Below, piece by piece: positions 56,369 through 64,000 of a stretch of 64,000 nt of DNA; within the stretch, counting starts at the first letter, position 1, and each line of letters starts with the position of its first letter. The notes under the pieces were generated by a model. It was not told the DNA's origin. It made no database searches and saw nothing but the letters and a program-made list of their open reading frames with translations. Position numbers and translations under genes: made by a program. Source of the DNA: Massilia sp. UMI-21. Lineage in GTDB: Bacteria; Pseudomonadota; Gammaproteobacteria; Burkholderiales; Burkholderiaceae_D. The stretch is from the NCBI GenBank assembly GCA_015277795.1, contig CP063848.1, positions 4,526,001 through 4,590,000 on the forward strand, given 5' to 3'.

Positions 56369-56380
56369 GAGAACCGCTGC

Positions 56381-57847
56381 ATGACCGACCTACCCGACCT
56401 GCGCCCGCTGGCGACCGGCATCCCTGGATTGGACACGATCCTCGGCGGTGGTCTGCCCGCGCTATCGTTCAACATCATCGGGGGCACGCCCGGCAGCGGC
56501 AAGACGACCTTCGCCCAGCAGCTCATGTTCGAACTGGCCGGTCCCGAGCGCAAGGCCCTGTTCTTTACCGCGATGGGCGAGCCGCCCATCAAGATGCTGC
56601 GCTACCAGCAGCAGTTCAGCTTCTTCGATGTCGACAAGGTCGGCGATACGGTCAACTTCATCAGCCTCGCGCAGCAGGTCGAGACCGGCAACTACGACGG
56701 CGTGCTGGCCCAGATCCTGGAAGAAGTGCGCCTGCACCAGCCGGGCCTGGTGTTCATCGACTCCTTCCGCTCCTTCGTCGAAGGCGCGCGCGGCGACGAC
56801 CAGGATGCCGCCGCGCTCCAGACCTTCGTGCAGCGCCTGGTGGCGCACATGACCACCTGGAAGGCGACCAGCTTCCTGATCGGCGAATACACCTGGGGCG
56901 AAGCGCACCGCAACCCGATCTTCACGGTGGCCGACGGCATTGTCTGGCTCGACCAGCTCATGGAGCGCAATGCGATGTCGCGCAAGATCCAGGTGGTCAA
57001 GATGCGCGGCCAGAAGCAGCGCCCCGGACTGCACGCCCTGCGCATCGATGAGGGTGGCATCCGGATCTTTCCGCGAATCATCCCCAGGATCGAAGCGCCC
57101 GCCAGGGACGCCGCCCGCCCACCCGTGGAGCGGCTCTCGAGCGGCGTGGCGGCGCTCGACGACATGTTCGGCGGCGGCATTCCCAAGGGGTATTCGGTGC
57201 TGGTGGCCGGCCCGACCGGCTCGGGCAAGACCGTCCTGGCCACTGAATTCCTGGCCTGCGGCGCCGCCAGTGGCGAAACCGGGGTGGTGGCGATGTTCGA
57301 GCGCAGTCCGGACCAGATGAGCAACCTCAAGCTCGACGCCCTGGTGCGTTCCGGCCAGGTCGCCATGATCGGCGTGCGCGAGCTCGACCTGTCCTTCGAC
57401 GAGATCATGCACGAACTGCTGGGGACCATCGAGGCGGTCGGCGCCACCCGTGTGGTGCTCGATTCGCTGGCGGGTTTCGAGCTGGCCCTCGGCCCCGAGG
57501 ACCGCAACGATTTCCGCGAATCGTTGTATCGCCTGTCCACGGTCCTGCGCGCGAACGGCGTGACCATCATGATGACCAGCGAAGTCCCGGACAGCTACCA
57601 GGAACTGCGCCTGGGCGCCCATGGTGGCGGCGTGCTGGTCGACGCCATCGTCCTGCACCGCTACGTCGAGGCGCAGTGCCGGCTGCACACCGTGATTTCG
57701 GTGGTGAAGGTGCGCGGCTCGCGCCACAGCCGCGATTTCCGCAGCTTCGAGATCACCGACGACGGCATCGTCATCGGCACCGAACCGGCGCCCTTCGACG
57801 GCGTGCTGCACGGCAGCGCAAGGATGCGCGAGCCCGGCGAGCGCTAG
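56381..57847 (+). CDS. KaiC-like double-domain ATPase
   Basis: 488 aa, two RecA-type domains. First Walker A GGTPGSGKT (34-42), Walker B LVFIDSFRSF; second Walker A GPTGSGKT (277-284), Walker B TRVVLDSLAGFEL. The substrate-site order is as in KaiC (GIPGLDTILGGGLP and SSGVAALDDMFGGGIP). The C-terminal KaiC-type VVKVRGSRHSRDFRSFEI is present, but the tail after it is short. AGGAGA precedes the ATG. KaiA and KaiB are absent from the window. KaiC-like proteins outside cyanobacteria act in stress and signalling; with a histidine kinase nearby it is probably a signalling ATPase. Confidence 0.9.
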   Translation: MTDLPDLRPLATGIPGLDTILGGGLPALSFNIIGGTPGSGKTTFAQQLMFELAGPERKALFFTAMGEPPIKMLRYQQQFSFFDVDKVGDTVNFISLAQQVETGNYDGVLAQILEEVRLHQPGLVFIDSFRSFVEGARGDDQDAAALQTFVQRLVAHMTTWKATSFLIGEYTWGEAHRNPIFTVADGIVWLDQLMERNAMSRKIQVVKMRGQKQRPGLHALRIDEGGIRIFPRIIPRIEAPARDAARPPVERLSSGVAALDDMFGGGIPKGYSVLVAGPTGSGKTVLATEFLACGAASGETGVVAMFERSPDQMSNLKLDALVRSGQVAMIGVRELDLSFDEIMHELLGTIEAVGATRVVLDSLAGFELALGPEDRNDFRESLYRLSTVLRANGVTIMMTSEVPDSYQELRLGAHGGGVLVDAIVLHRYVEAQCRLHTVISVVKVRGSRHSRDFRSFEITDDGIVIGTEPAPFDGVLHGSARMREPGER

Positions 57848-57871
57848 CGCCCGGCCCGCGCGGGGCGCAGG

Positions 57872-58678
57872 TTAGCGCGCCGCCGACGGGAAGAACAACT
57901 GCTCGCCTTCCGGCTTGAAGGCGGCGATCTTCGCCTGTCCTTCCGGCGAGGTGATCCAGTCGATCAGCTGCTTGGCCCCTTCGTAGTTCACGCCTTTGTG
58001 CCGGGCCGGATTGACCGCGATGATCCCGTAGGGGTTGAACATGCGCCTGTCGCCCTGCACCAGCACCGCCAGGCCGGTCTTGGCCCGGTAGGCGCCGTAG
58101 GTGGCGCGATCGGTCAGGGTGTAGGCGCGCATTTCGGAGGCCATGTTCAGCACCTCGCCCATGCCCAGGCCGGCCGACACATAACTGGCGCCGGCCGGCC
58201 TGGTGCCCGCCTGCTGCCAGTAAGCCTTTTCCATCACGTCGGTGCCGGAATTGTCGCCGCGCGAGATGAACTTGTTGCCGCTGGCGGCGATCTTCCTGAA
58301 GGCCGCGATGACATCCTTGCCGCCCTTGATGCCGGCCGGGTCGCTGTCCGGGCCGACCACGATGAAGTCGTTGTACATCACGTCGCGGCGATCGACGCCC
58401 CACCCCTCCGCCACGAACTTGTCTTCCAGCTGGCGCGCATGCACCAGGGTCACGTCGACGTCGCCGTTCTTGCCCAGCTCCAGGGCCTTGCCGGTGCCGA
58501 CCGAGATCACGTGCACCTTGGTGCCGGTCCTGGCCTCGAAGTCCGGTAGCAGCGCCTTGAGCAGGCCGGAATTCTCGGTGCTGGTGGTGGTCGAGAGGCG
58601 GATCACATCCTGGGCTCCTGCCTGCGGCGCGGCCAGGGTGGCGCAGATCAGCAGCGTGGTGAAGATGCGGCGTTGCAT
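57872..58678 (-). CDS. tupA: Tungstate-type ABC importer, substrate-binding protein
   Basis: 268 aa from the ATG at 58678 with AAGGAGAG upstream. Signal peptide (FTTLLICATLAAPQAGAQ), then the TupA hallmark STTTSTENSGLL. Further TupA-like parts: ISRGDNSGTDVMEKAYW and LVQGDRRMFNPYGIIAVNP. The TTTS motif marks tungstate (TupA) rather than molybdate (ModA) binders. Last gene of the operon; converges with the KaiC-like gene with 24 bp between stops. Confidence 0.9.
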   Translation of the reverse strand: MQRRIFTTLLICATLAAPQAGAQDVIRLSTTTSTENSGLLKALLPDFEARTGTKVHVISVGTGKALELGKNGDVDVTLVHARQLEDKFVAEGWGVDRRDVMYNDFIVVGPDSDPAGIKGGKDVIAAFRKIAASGNKFISRGDNSGTDVMEKAYWQQAGTRPAGASYVSAGLGMGEVLNMASEMRAYTLTDRATYGAYRAKTGLAVLVQGDRRMFNPYGIIAVNPARHKGVNYEGAKQLIDWITSPEGQAKIAAFKPEGEQLFFPSAAR

Positions 58679-58686
58679 GGAACTCT

Positions 58687-58740
58687 CCTTGGTTGTCGGC
58701 GGTAGCCGTGGTATCAGCGGTAACAGTGCTATCAGCGGTA
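58687..58740. repeat. 18-bp tandem repeat between tupC and tupA, three units
   Basis: On the minus strand the units are TACCGCTGATAGCACTGT, TACCGCTGATACCACGGC and a diverged TACCGCCGACAACCAAGG. The first unit contains the tupC stop (TAC CGC TGA) and the last contains the start of the tupA ribosome site. Confidence 0.85.
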
Positions 58741-59397
58741 TTCCAGGCGCCCGTCGCGCAGCTTCAGGCGATGGATGCCGGGCAGCCCGATCAGGTCGCG
58801 GTCGTGGCAGGCCATCACCACGCTGCCGCCGCGGTCGAGAAGGGTCGGTATCAAGGCCATCACCTGCTCGCGCGCCGGGCCGTCGAGGTTGGCGGTGGGT
58901 TCGTCCAGCAGCAGCAGGCGCGGCTGCAGCACGCGGGCCCGCGCCAGCGCCACGCGCTGCTTCTCGCCGCCGGACAGGCGCGCGGGATCGCTGTCGCGCA
59001 GGTGCGCCACGCCGGCCCATTGCATCGCTTCCTCGACCCGGGGAGCCACGCTGCGCCGGCGCTCGCCGCGCGCCAGCAGGCCATAGGCGATGTTATGAAA
59101 GACGCTGGTCGAGAACATGATCGGGTGCTGGTGCACGAAGACGATGGCGCGGCGCAGTTCCCCGGGATACGGATGGAGCGGCATGCTGCGCCCGTCGAAG
59201 TCGACCGTGCAGGCCTCGCAGCGCTCCAGGCCGGCGAGCATGCGCAGCAGGGTCGACTTGCCGGCGCCGTTCGCGCCGGTCAGCACATAGGCCGTGGCCG
59301 CCGCGATCGCCAGGGTGTCGATCTCGAACAGGATGCGCTCGCCGTGGCGCTTGCGCAGTCCGTGCAGGGTCAGCAGCGCAGTGTGGTCGGCACTCAC
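58732..59397 (-). CDS. tupC: Tungstate-type ABC importer, ATPase
   Basis: 221 aa with a GTG start that overlaps the tupB stop by 4 bp (GTGA). ABC ATPase motifs: Walker A TGANGAGKSTLLR, Q loop FVHQHP, signature LSGGEKQRVALARA, Walker B LLLLDEPTANLD and a switch His in ACHDRDL. The longer upstream reading frame is an artefact. Drives the TupB channel. Confidence 0.9.
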   Translation of the reverse strand: MSADHTALLTLHGLRKRHGERILFEIDTLAIAAATAYVLTGANGAGKSTLLRMLAGLERCEACTVDFDGRSMPLHPYPGELRRAIVFVHQHPIMFSTSVFHNIAYGLLARGERRRSVAPRVEEAMQWAGVAHLRDSDPARLSGGEKQRVALARARVLQPRLLLLDEPTANLDGPAREQVMALIPTLLDRGGSVVMACHDRDLIGLPGIHRLKLRDGRLEYR

Positions 59398-60101
59398 CAG
59401 CGTCCTCCGGCGGTGTGGGCCTCGCCCTGCAGCAGCACCAGTGCGCCATTCATCAGGAGCGCCAGCGACACCAGCACGATGCCCAGCGCGATGCCCTGCG
59501 CGAACTCGCCCTTGCTGGTCTCCAGCGCGATGGCGGTGGTGATGGTGCGGGTCTGCCCTTCGATGTTCCCGCCCACCATCAGCGCGCAGCCGACTTCCGA
59601 GATCACCCGGCCGAAGCCGCTGATCACGGCCGCCATCACGCCGTAGCGCGCCTCGTGCAGCACGGTCAGCATCACGCGCCAGCGCGAGGCGCCGTGCACG
59701 ATCGCGGTTTCGGCATAGCGCGGGTCGGCCGCCTGTACCGCCGCCAGCGTGAAGGCGAGCAGCACCGGCAAGCCGATCGCCATCTGTCCCAGGATCACGC
59801 CCTGCTGGGTGAACAGCCATTCGAGCCCGCCCAGCGCCCCGCGCCGCGACAGCAGCAGGTAGAGCAGCAGGCCGATCAGCACCGTCGGCAGCGACAGCGC
59901 GGCCTGGGCCAGCCAGACCACGACGCGCCGGCCGCGGAAGCGGTGCATGGCGATCGCGTAGCCGAGCAGGACCGCCGGCGGCGCCGCCAGCAGCAGCCCC
60001 AGGATGCTGGTCTTGAGCGAGACCCAGACGATGCGCCACAGGGCTGCGTCGCCCGAGAACAGCAGGGCGAAGGCGTGCGTGGTGGCGTCCAGCAAGGGCA
60101 T
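59394..60101 (-). CDS. tupB: Tungstate-type ABC importer, permease
   Basis: 235 aa from the ATG at 60101, which overlaps the fdhD stop by one base. Five or six TM helices, with the ABC-permease EAA-like loop ETAIVHGASRWRVMLTVLHEARYGVMAAVISGFGRVISEVG. Inner membrane. TupB-like permeases have this GRVISEVGCALMVGGN stretch, which supports tungstate specificity. Confidence 0.9.
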   Translation of the reverse strand: MPLLDATTHAFALLFSGDAALWRIVWVSLKTSILGLLLAAPPAVLLGYAIAMHRFRGRRVVVWLAQAALSLPTVLIGLLLYLLLSRRGALGGLEWLFTQQGVILGQMAIGLPVLLAFTLAAVQAADPRYAETAIVHGASRWRVMLTVLHEARYGVMAAVISGFGRVISEVGCALMVGGNIEGQTRTITTAIALETSKGEFAQGIALGIVLVSLALLMNGALVLLQGEAHTAGGRW

Positions 60102-61015
60102 CAGGCCGGCTTGGAGACACTGGGGGGCGTGTGAAACGGTGCATTCAGCGGCTCCAGCAGGCTTGGGTCGAACACCAGCCGCTCGTGCCCGGCCAGCAGC
60201 AGGAAGTGCTTGCCCGAGCAGCGCGCCAGCAGCGACATGCCGACCTTCCCGGCCACCATGTGCCCCATCTGGGTGGTGCCGGAACGCGACAGCAGGAAGG
60301 GAATGCCCATCTGGGCGCCCTTGATGACCATTTCGGAAGTCAGGCGGCCGGTGGTGTAGAAGACCTTGTCGCCGCCCTCCACGCCGTCGAGCCACATCAG
60401 GCCGGCGATGGCGTCCACCGCGTTGTGGCGGCCGACATCCTCGACGAAATACAGCAGCTCGCCCGTGCTTGAAAACAGCGCGCAGCCGTGTACCGAGCCA
60501 GCCTGCTTGTAGATCGACTGCTGGGTGCGGATGGTCTCGACGATGCGGTAGACGACCGACTGCGGCAGGCGCGCGCCGGGCGGCAGCGCGATCTGGTCGA
60601 CCTCGTCCATCAGCCCGCCGAACACCGAGCCCTGCCCGCAACCGGTGGTAACGACCTTCTTCGCGGTGCGCTCCTCGACATCGAGGATGCCATGGCGCGT
60701 GACCACCGCCACCGCATCGACCGACCAGTCGACCTGAACCGAGACGATGTCCTCCAACGCCCGCACCAGGCGCTGGTTGCGCAGGTAGCCCAGCGTCAGC
60801 GCCTCGGGCGCGCCGCCCAGGGTCATCAGGGTGACGATCTCGCGCTTGTCGACGTAGACCGTGAGCGGGCGCTCGGCCGGAATCTGGATCGTCGAGCGGC
60901 GGCCGCGCTCGTCGAGCGCCGTGACCTCGTGCGTCAGGCCGGCTTGCGCCTCGGACAGGACCGGGCGGTAGCGTGCGGCGCTTGCCAGGGGGCGAAGGGG
61001 ATCGGAGCAATTCAT
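60101..61015 (-). CDS. fdhD: FdhD sulfurtransferase for formate dehydrogenase
   Basis: 304 aa. Passes sulfur from IscS to the molybdenum/tungsten cofactor of formate dehydrogenase. FdhD hallmarks: TTGCGQGSVFG with one visible Cys in the loop that has two in E. coli, YFVEDVGRHNAVDAIAGL, and FYTTGRLTSEMVIKGAQMGIPFLLSRS. It lies between fdsA (ATGA overlap) and tupB (TGATG overlap). Confidence 0.95.
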   Translation of the reverse strand: MNCSDPLRPLASAARYRPVLSEAQAGLTHEVTALDERGRRSTIQIPAERPLTVYVDKREIVTLMTLGGAPEALTLGYLRNQRLVRALEDIVSVQVDWSVDAVAVVTRHGILDVEERTAKKVVTTGCGQGSVFGGLMDEVDQIALPPGARLPQSVVYRIVETIRTQQSIYKQAGSVHGCALFSSTGELLYFVEDVGRHNAVDAIAGLMWLDGVEGGDKVFYTTGRLTSEMVIKGAQMGIPFLLSRSGTTQMGHMVAGKVGMSLLARCSGKHFLLLAGHERLVFDPSLLEPLNAPFHTPPSVSKPA

Positions 61016-63813
61016 GTTGCCAATTGTGCCATGCCTGCGAGGATTTGGCCGCCACCATAGCTTCCCTGTGCGGCCACTTCGCCGCCGGCGGTGAGCCGGA
61101 TGGCGCAGTATTTGAATTCAGGAATTTTCCCAAATGGGTCGAGCGCCGCATTGGTCAGGCGGTTGATCGCCGCTTCGTAATAACAGAAGGGTACGAAGAC
61201 CGCCCCTACCGGCGAGCTGTCGTCGGCCCGCGCGTACAACACCACCTCGCCGCGGCGCGAGGCAATCGTGACCGGCTGGCCCGGCTGGATGCCCAAGCGT
61301 TCCAGGTCGAGCGGATGCACCAGCGCCACCGGATCGGGCTCGATCGCGTCGAGCACCGTGGCGCGCCGCGTCATGCTGCCGGTATGCCAGTGCTCGAGCT
61401 GGCGGCCCGTGATCAGGATCATCGGGTACGCGGCGTCGGGACGCTCGTCGGCCGGGATGATGTCGGCCGGGACGAAACGCGCCCGGCCGCCCTCGCGCGG
61501 GAAGCAGTCTTCGAACACCACCGGCTGGCCGGCGTCGCCCTCGTGCATGCAGGGATAGACCACCGCGCCCTCGCGCTCCAGGCGTTCCCAGGTGATGCCG
61601 CCGATGCTCGGCATGATGTGGCGCATCTCGTCGAACACGTCCGACACATGGCCGTAGCGCCACGGCAGGCCGAGCCGGTTCGCCATCTGCTGGATGATCC
61701 ACAGGTCCTGCCTGGCCTCGCCCGGCGGGTCGATCGCCTGGCGGCCCAGCTGCACCAGGCGGTCGGTATTGGTGAAGCTGCCGGTCTTTTCCGGGAAGGC
61801 GGACGCGGGCAGGATCACGTCGGCCAGGTAGGCGGTTTCGGTCAGGAAGATGTCCTGCACCACCAGGTGCTCCAATGCGGCCAGCGCGGCGCGCGCATGG
61901 TTGGCGTCGGGGTCGGACATGGCCGGGTTCTCGCCCATGATGTACATGCCGCGTACCTGGCCGGCATCGATGGCGTCCATGATCTCGACCACCGTCAGGC
62001 CCGGCGTCGGGTCGAGGGTGGCGCCCCAGGCCTGCTCGAAACGGGCGCGCGCGGCCGGGTTGTCCACCCGCTGGTAGTCCGGCAGCATCATCGGGATCAG
62101 GCCGGCATCGGATGCGCCCTGCACGTTGTTCTGGCCGCGCAGCGGATGCAGGCCGGTGCCGGGGCGGCCGATCTGGCCGGTCATCAGGCTGAGCGCGATC
62201 AGGCAGCGCGCATTGTCGGTGCCGTGCACGTGCTGCGACACGCCCATGCCCCACAGGATCATCGAGCCCCTGGAAGTGGCATACAGGCGCGCCACGTAGC
62301 GGATGGTCTCGGCATCGATGCCGCAGATCGGCGCCATCGCTTCCGGGCTGTAGCCGGCGACGTTGTTCGCCAGGTCTTCGTAGCCGATGGTGCGGGCCGC
62401 GATGAAGTCGCGGTCGACCAGGCCTTCGCCGACGATCACGTGCATCATGGCGTTGAGCAGCGCGACGTCGGTGTCCGGCTTGAACTGCAGGTAGCGGTGC
62501 GCGTGGCGCGCCAGCTCGGAGCGGCGCGGGTCCATCACGATCAGTTTCGCCCCCTCCTTCACCGCGTTCTTGATCCAGGTCGCGGCCACAGGATGGTTGA
62601 CGGTCGGGTTGGCGCCGATGACCACGATCACCTCGGCGCGCGTCACGTCCATCAACGGGTTCGACACCGCGCCCGAGCCGATTCCTTCCAGCAGGGCCGC
62701 CACCGACGAGGCGTGGCACAGGCGGGTGCAGTGGTCGACATTGTTGGTGCGGAATCCGGTGCGCACCAGCTTCTGGAACAGGTAGGCTTCCTCGTTGCTG
62801 CCCTTGGCCGAGCCGAAGCCGGCCAGGGCCGCGCCGCCGTGGGCGTCGCGGATAGCGGCCAGCCTGCCGCCGGCCAGGGCCAGCGCTTCTTCCCAGCTCG
62901 CTTCGCGGAACACGTCCAGCACGCGTGACGGGTCCATGCTGAAGTCGCCGCTCTTGGGCATGCCCGCGCGGCGGATCAGCGGCCTGGTGAGCCGGTGCGG
63001 ATGGTGGGCATAGTCGAAGCCGTAGCGGCCCTTGACGCACAGGCGCCCCTGGTTGGCCGGGCCGTCGCGTCCTTCGACGTACAGGATCTTGTTGTCCTTG
63101 ACGTTATAGGTCAGCTGGCAGCCGACCCCGCAATACGGGCAGACCGAATCGACCTGCTGGTCGGGGATGTTCAGCGCCACCCCGCGCGCCGGCATCAGGG
63201 CGCCGGTCGGGCAGGCCTGCACGCACTCGCCGCAGGCCACGCAGGTGGACGCGCCCATCGGGTCGTCCTGGTCGAACACGATCTTGCTGTCCTGGCCGCG
63301 GAAGGCCAGGCCGATCACGTCGTTGACCTGTTCGTCGCGGCAGGCGCGCACGCAGCGCGTGCACTGGATGCAGGCGTCCAGGTTGACGCTGATCGCGGCG
63401 TGCGTCCGGTCCGCCTGCGGCTGGCGACGCGTCGGCGCGAAGCGCGGCTTGCCAACGCCGAGCCTGTCGGCCCACAGGTCGACTTCGTTCTTGCGGGTGT
63501 ATTCGGCCTCGGGCATATCGGCCTGCAACAGTTCCAGCACCATCTTCTGGGCGGCGACGGCGCGCGGGCTGTCGGTCCTGACCCGCATGCCGGCCGAAGG
63601 ATGGCGGCAGCAGGACGGCGCCAGCACGCGCTCGCCATCGATCTCCACCATGCAGGCGCGGCAGTTGCCGGCGGCCTCCATGCCTTCCTGGTAGCACAGG
63701 CGCGGCACGTCGATGCCTTCGCGCTCGGCGACCTCGATCAGGGTCTCGTGCGGCAGCGCGTCGACACTGCGGCCGTTGAGTTCGAACGAAATGCAGGGGA
63801 TCGGAGCGTTCAT
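61012..63813 (-). CDS. fdsA: NAD-dependent formate dehydrogenase, alpha subunit
   Basis: 933 aa. Oxidises formate to CO2 at a bis-pyranopterin metal site. Order: an N-terminal [2Fe-2S] domain with Cys40, Cys51, Cys54 and Cys68; a His-containing and two ferredoxin-type clusters (CIQCTRCVRAC, CVACGECVQAC); a further [4Fe-4S] loop (CPYCGVGCQL); the catalytic domain with Cys366-His367 in RLCHAS, so the metal ligand is Cys and not selenocysteine; and a molydopterin-binding C-terminal part. The ATG overlaps the fdsB stop by 4 bp. Confidence 0.95.
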   Translation of the reverse strand: MNAPIPCISFELNGRSVDALPHETLIEVAEREGIDVPRLCYQEGMEAAGNCRACMVEIDGERVLAPSCCRHPSAGMRVRTDSPRAVAAQKMVLELLQADMPEAEYTRKNEVDLWADRLGVGKPRFAPTRRQPQADRTHAAISVNLDACIQCTRCVRACRDEQVNDVIGLAFRGQDSKIVFDQDDPMGASTCVACGECVQACPTGALMPARGVALNIPDQQVDSVCPYCGVGCQLTYNVKDNKILYVEGRDGPANQGRLCVKGRYGFDYAHHPHRLTRPLIRRAGMPKSGDFSMDPSRVLDVFREASWEEALALAGGRLAAIRDAHGGAALAGFGSAKGSNEEAYLFQKLVRTGFRTNNVDHCTRLCHASSVAALLEGIGSGAVSNPLMDVTRAEVIVVIGANPTVNHPVAATWIKNAVKEGAKLIVMDPRRSELARHAHRYLQFKPDTDVALLNAMMHVIVGEGLVDRDFIAARTIGYEDLANNVAGYSPEAMAPICGIDAETIRYVARLYATSRGSMILWGMGVSQHVHGTDNARCLIALSLMTGQIGRPGTGLHPLRGQNNVQGASDAGLIPMMLPDYQRVDNPAARARFEQAWGATLDPTPGLTVVEIMDAIDAGQVRGMYIMGENPAMSDPDANHARAALAALEHLVVQDIFLTETAYLADVILPASAFPEKTGSFTNTDRLVQLGRQAIDPPGEARQDLWIIQQMANRLGLPWRYGHVSDVFDEMRHIMPSIGGITWERLEREGAVVYPCMHEGDAGQPVVFEDCFPREGGRARFVPADIIPADERPDAAYPMILITGRQLEHWHTGSMTRRATVLDAIEPDPVALVHPLDLERLGIQPGQPVTIASRRGEVVLYARADDSSPVGAVFVPFCYYEAAINRLTNAALDPFGKIPEFKYCAIRLTAGGEVAAQGSYGGGQILAGMAQLAT

Positions 63814-64000
63814 GCTTGCACCGTCCCGTTCAGTTCGTGCGGAAAGTAGGTGATGACGCAGTCGACCGGATTCGGCGCCGCCTGGCCCAGGCCGCAGATC
63901 GAGGCGTCGCGCATCACCTGCGACAGTTCGCCCAGCAGCGCGGTGTCCCAGCGCGGCTGCTCGACCAGCGCGAGCGCCTTGTCGGTGCCGTTGCGGCAGG
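63810..64000 (-). CDS. fdsB: Formate dehydrogenase beta subunit, C-terminal end (partial)
   Basis: About 63 residues are visible, beginning CRNGTDKALALVEQPRWD and including the [4Fe-4S] tail MRDASICGLGQAAPNP, as in NuoF-type flavoproteins that pass electrons to NAD. It ends in TGA overlapping the fdsA ATG. The gene continues beyond the window. Confidence 0.9.
   Translation of the reverse strand, partial: CRNGTDKALALVEQPRWDTALLGELSQVMRDASICGLGQAAPNPVDCVITYFPHELNGTVQA

Overview
The window is GC-rich bacterial chromosome, densely coding on both strands. Gene content and the gene order yebC-purD-hemF-nadD-rsfS-rlmH-maf-rng point to a betaproteobacterium of the Oxalobacteraceae, most like Massilia and relatives. 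This is inference from gene order, protein character and base composition; no rRNA is present. No prophage, insertion sequence, CRISPR array or origin was seen.

Layout. (a) 1-7314, minus strand: a compact operon for a tubulin/FtsZ-superfamily protein with a C-terminal GYF-like domain, a three-TM protein, an exported vWA-like protein with a degenerate MIDAS, and two zinc-ribbon proteins, one of them cut by the window edge. (b) 7548-9564: an M29-type aminopeptidase-like protein and a PhyH-type dioxygenase. (c) 9577-15255: an ECF sigma/anti-sigma pair divergent from a DUF4331 - lipoprotein - TPR - HupE-like cassette. (d) 15387-22884: two tandem paralogous M1 metallopeptidases, a DUF6702 protein and a TonB-dependent receptor. 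(e) 22935-30202: a 2OG-Fe dioxygenase, a DUF1800 protein, an RND efflux pair and a small exported protein. (f) 30304-36185: a Ser/Gly-rich YqjD-like membrane protein, a DUF2946-like / PepSY / TonB-receptor set whose receptor is frameshifted, and tRNA-Thr(CGT). (g) 36283-44370: fbp, pepN, a DUF4136 lipoprotein, a DMT transporter-mgsA-qor-microprotein operon and a DUF2182 membrane protein. (h) 44515-51682: the housekeeping run yebC to rng. (i) 51686-57847: a P1B-type ATPase with a C-terminal hemerythrin domain, a cytochrome b561-like protein, and a histidine kinase / small helical protein / double-domain KaiC-like ATPase set. (j) 57872-64000, minus strand: an operon of NAD-dependent formate dehydrogenase (end of fdsB, fdsA), fdhD and a tungstate-type ABC importer (tupB, tupC, tupA).

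Functional links. In (j) the importer, the sulfurtransferase and the W/Mo enzyme share one run of overlapping genes, so metal supply, cofactor maturation and enzyme are probably co-expressed. In (c) the sigma factor probably controls the divergent cassette. In (d) peptidases and receptor may handle peptide-bound metal or peptides. Region (a) looks like a multicomponent membrane-associated tubulin-like system and is the best candidate for little-described biology. Three related intergenic repeats of about 107-125 bp (29479, 37316, 50008) form a dispersed family with inverted ends.
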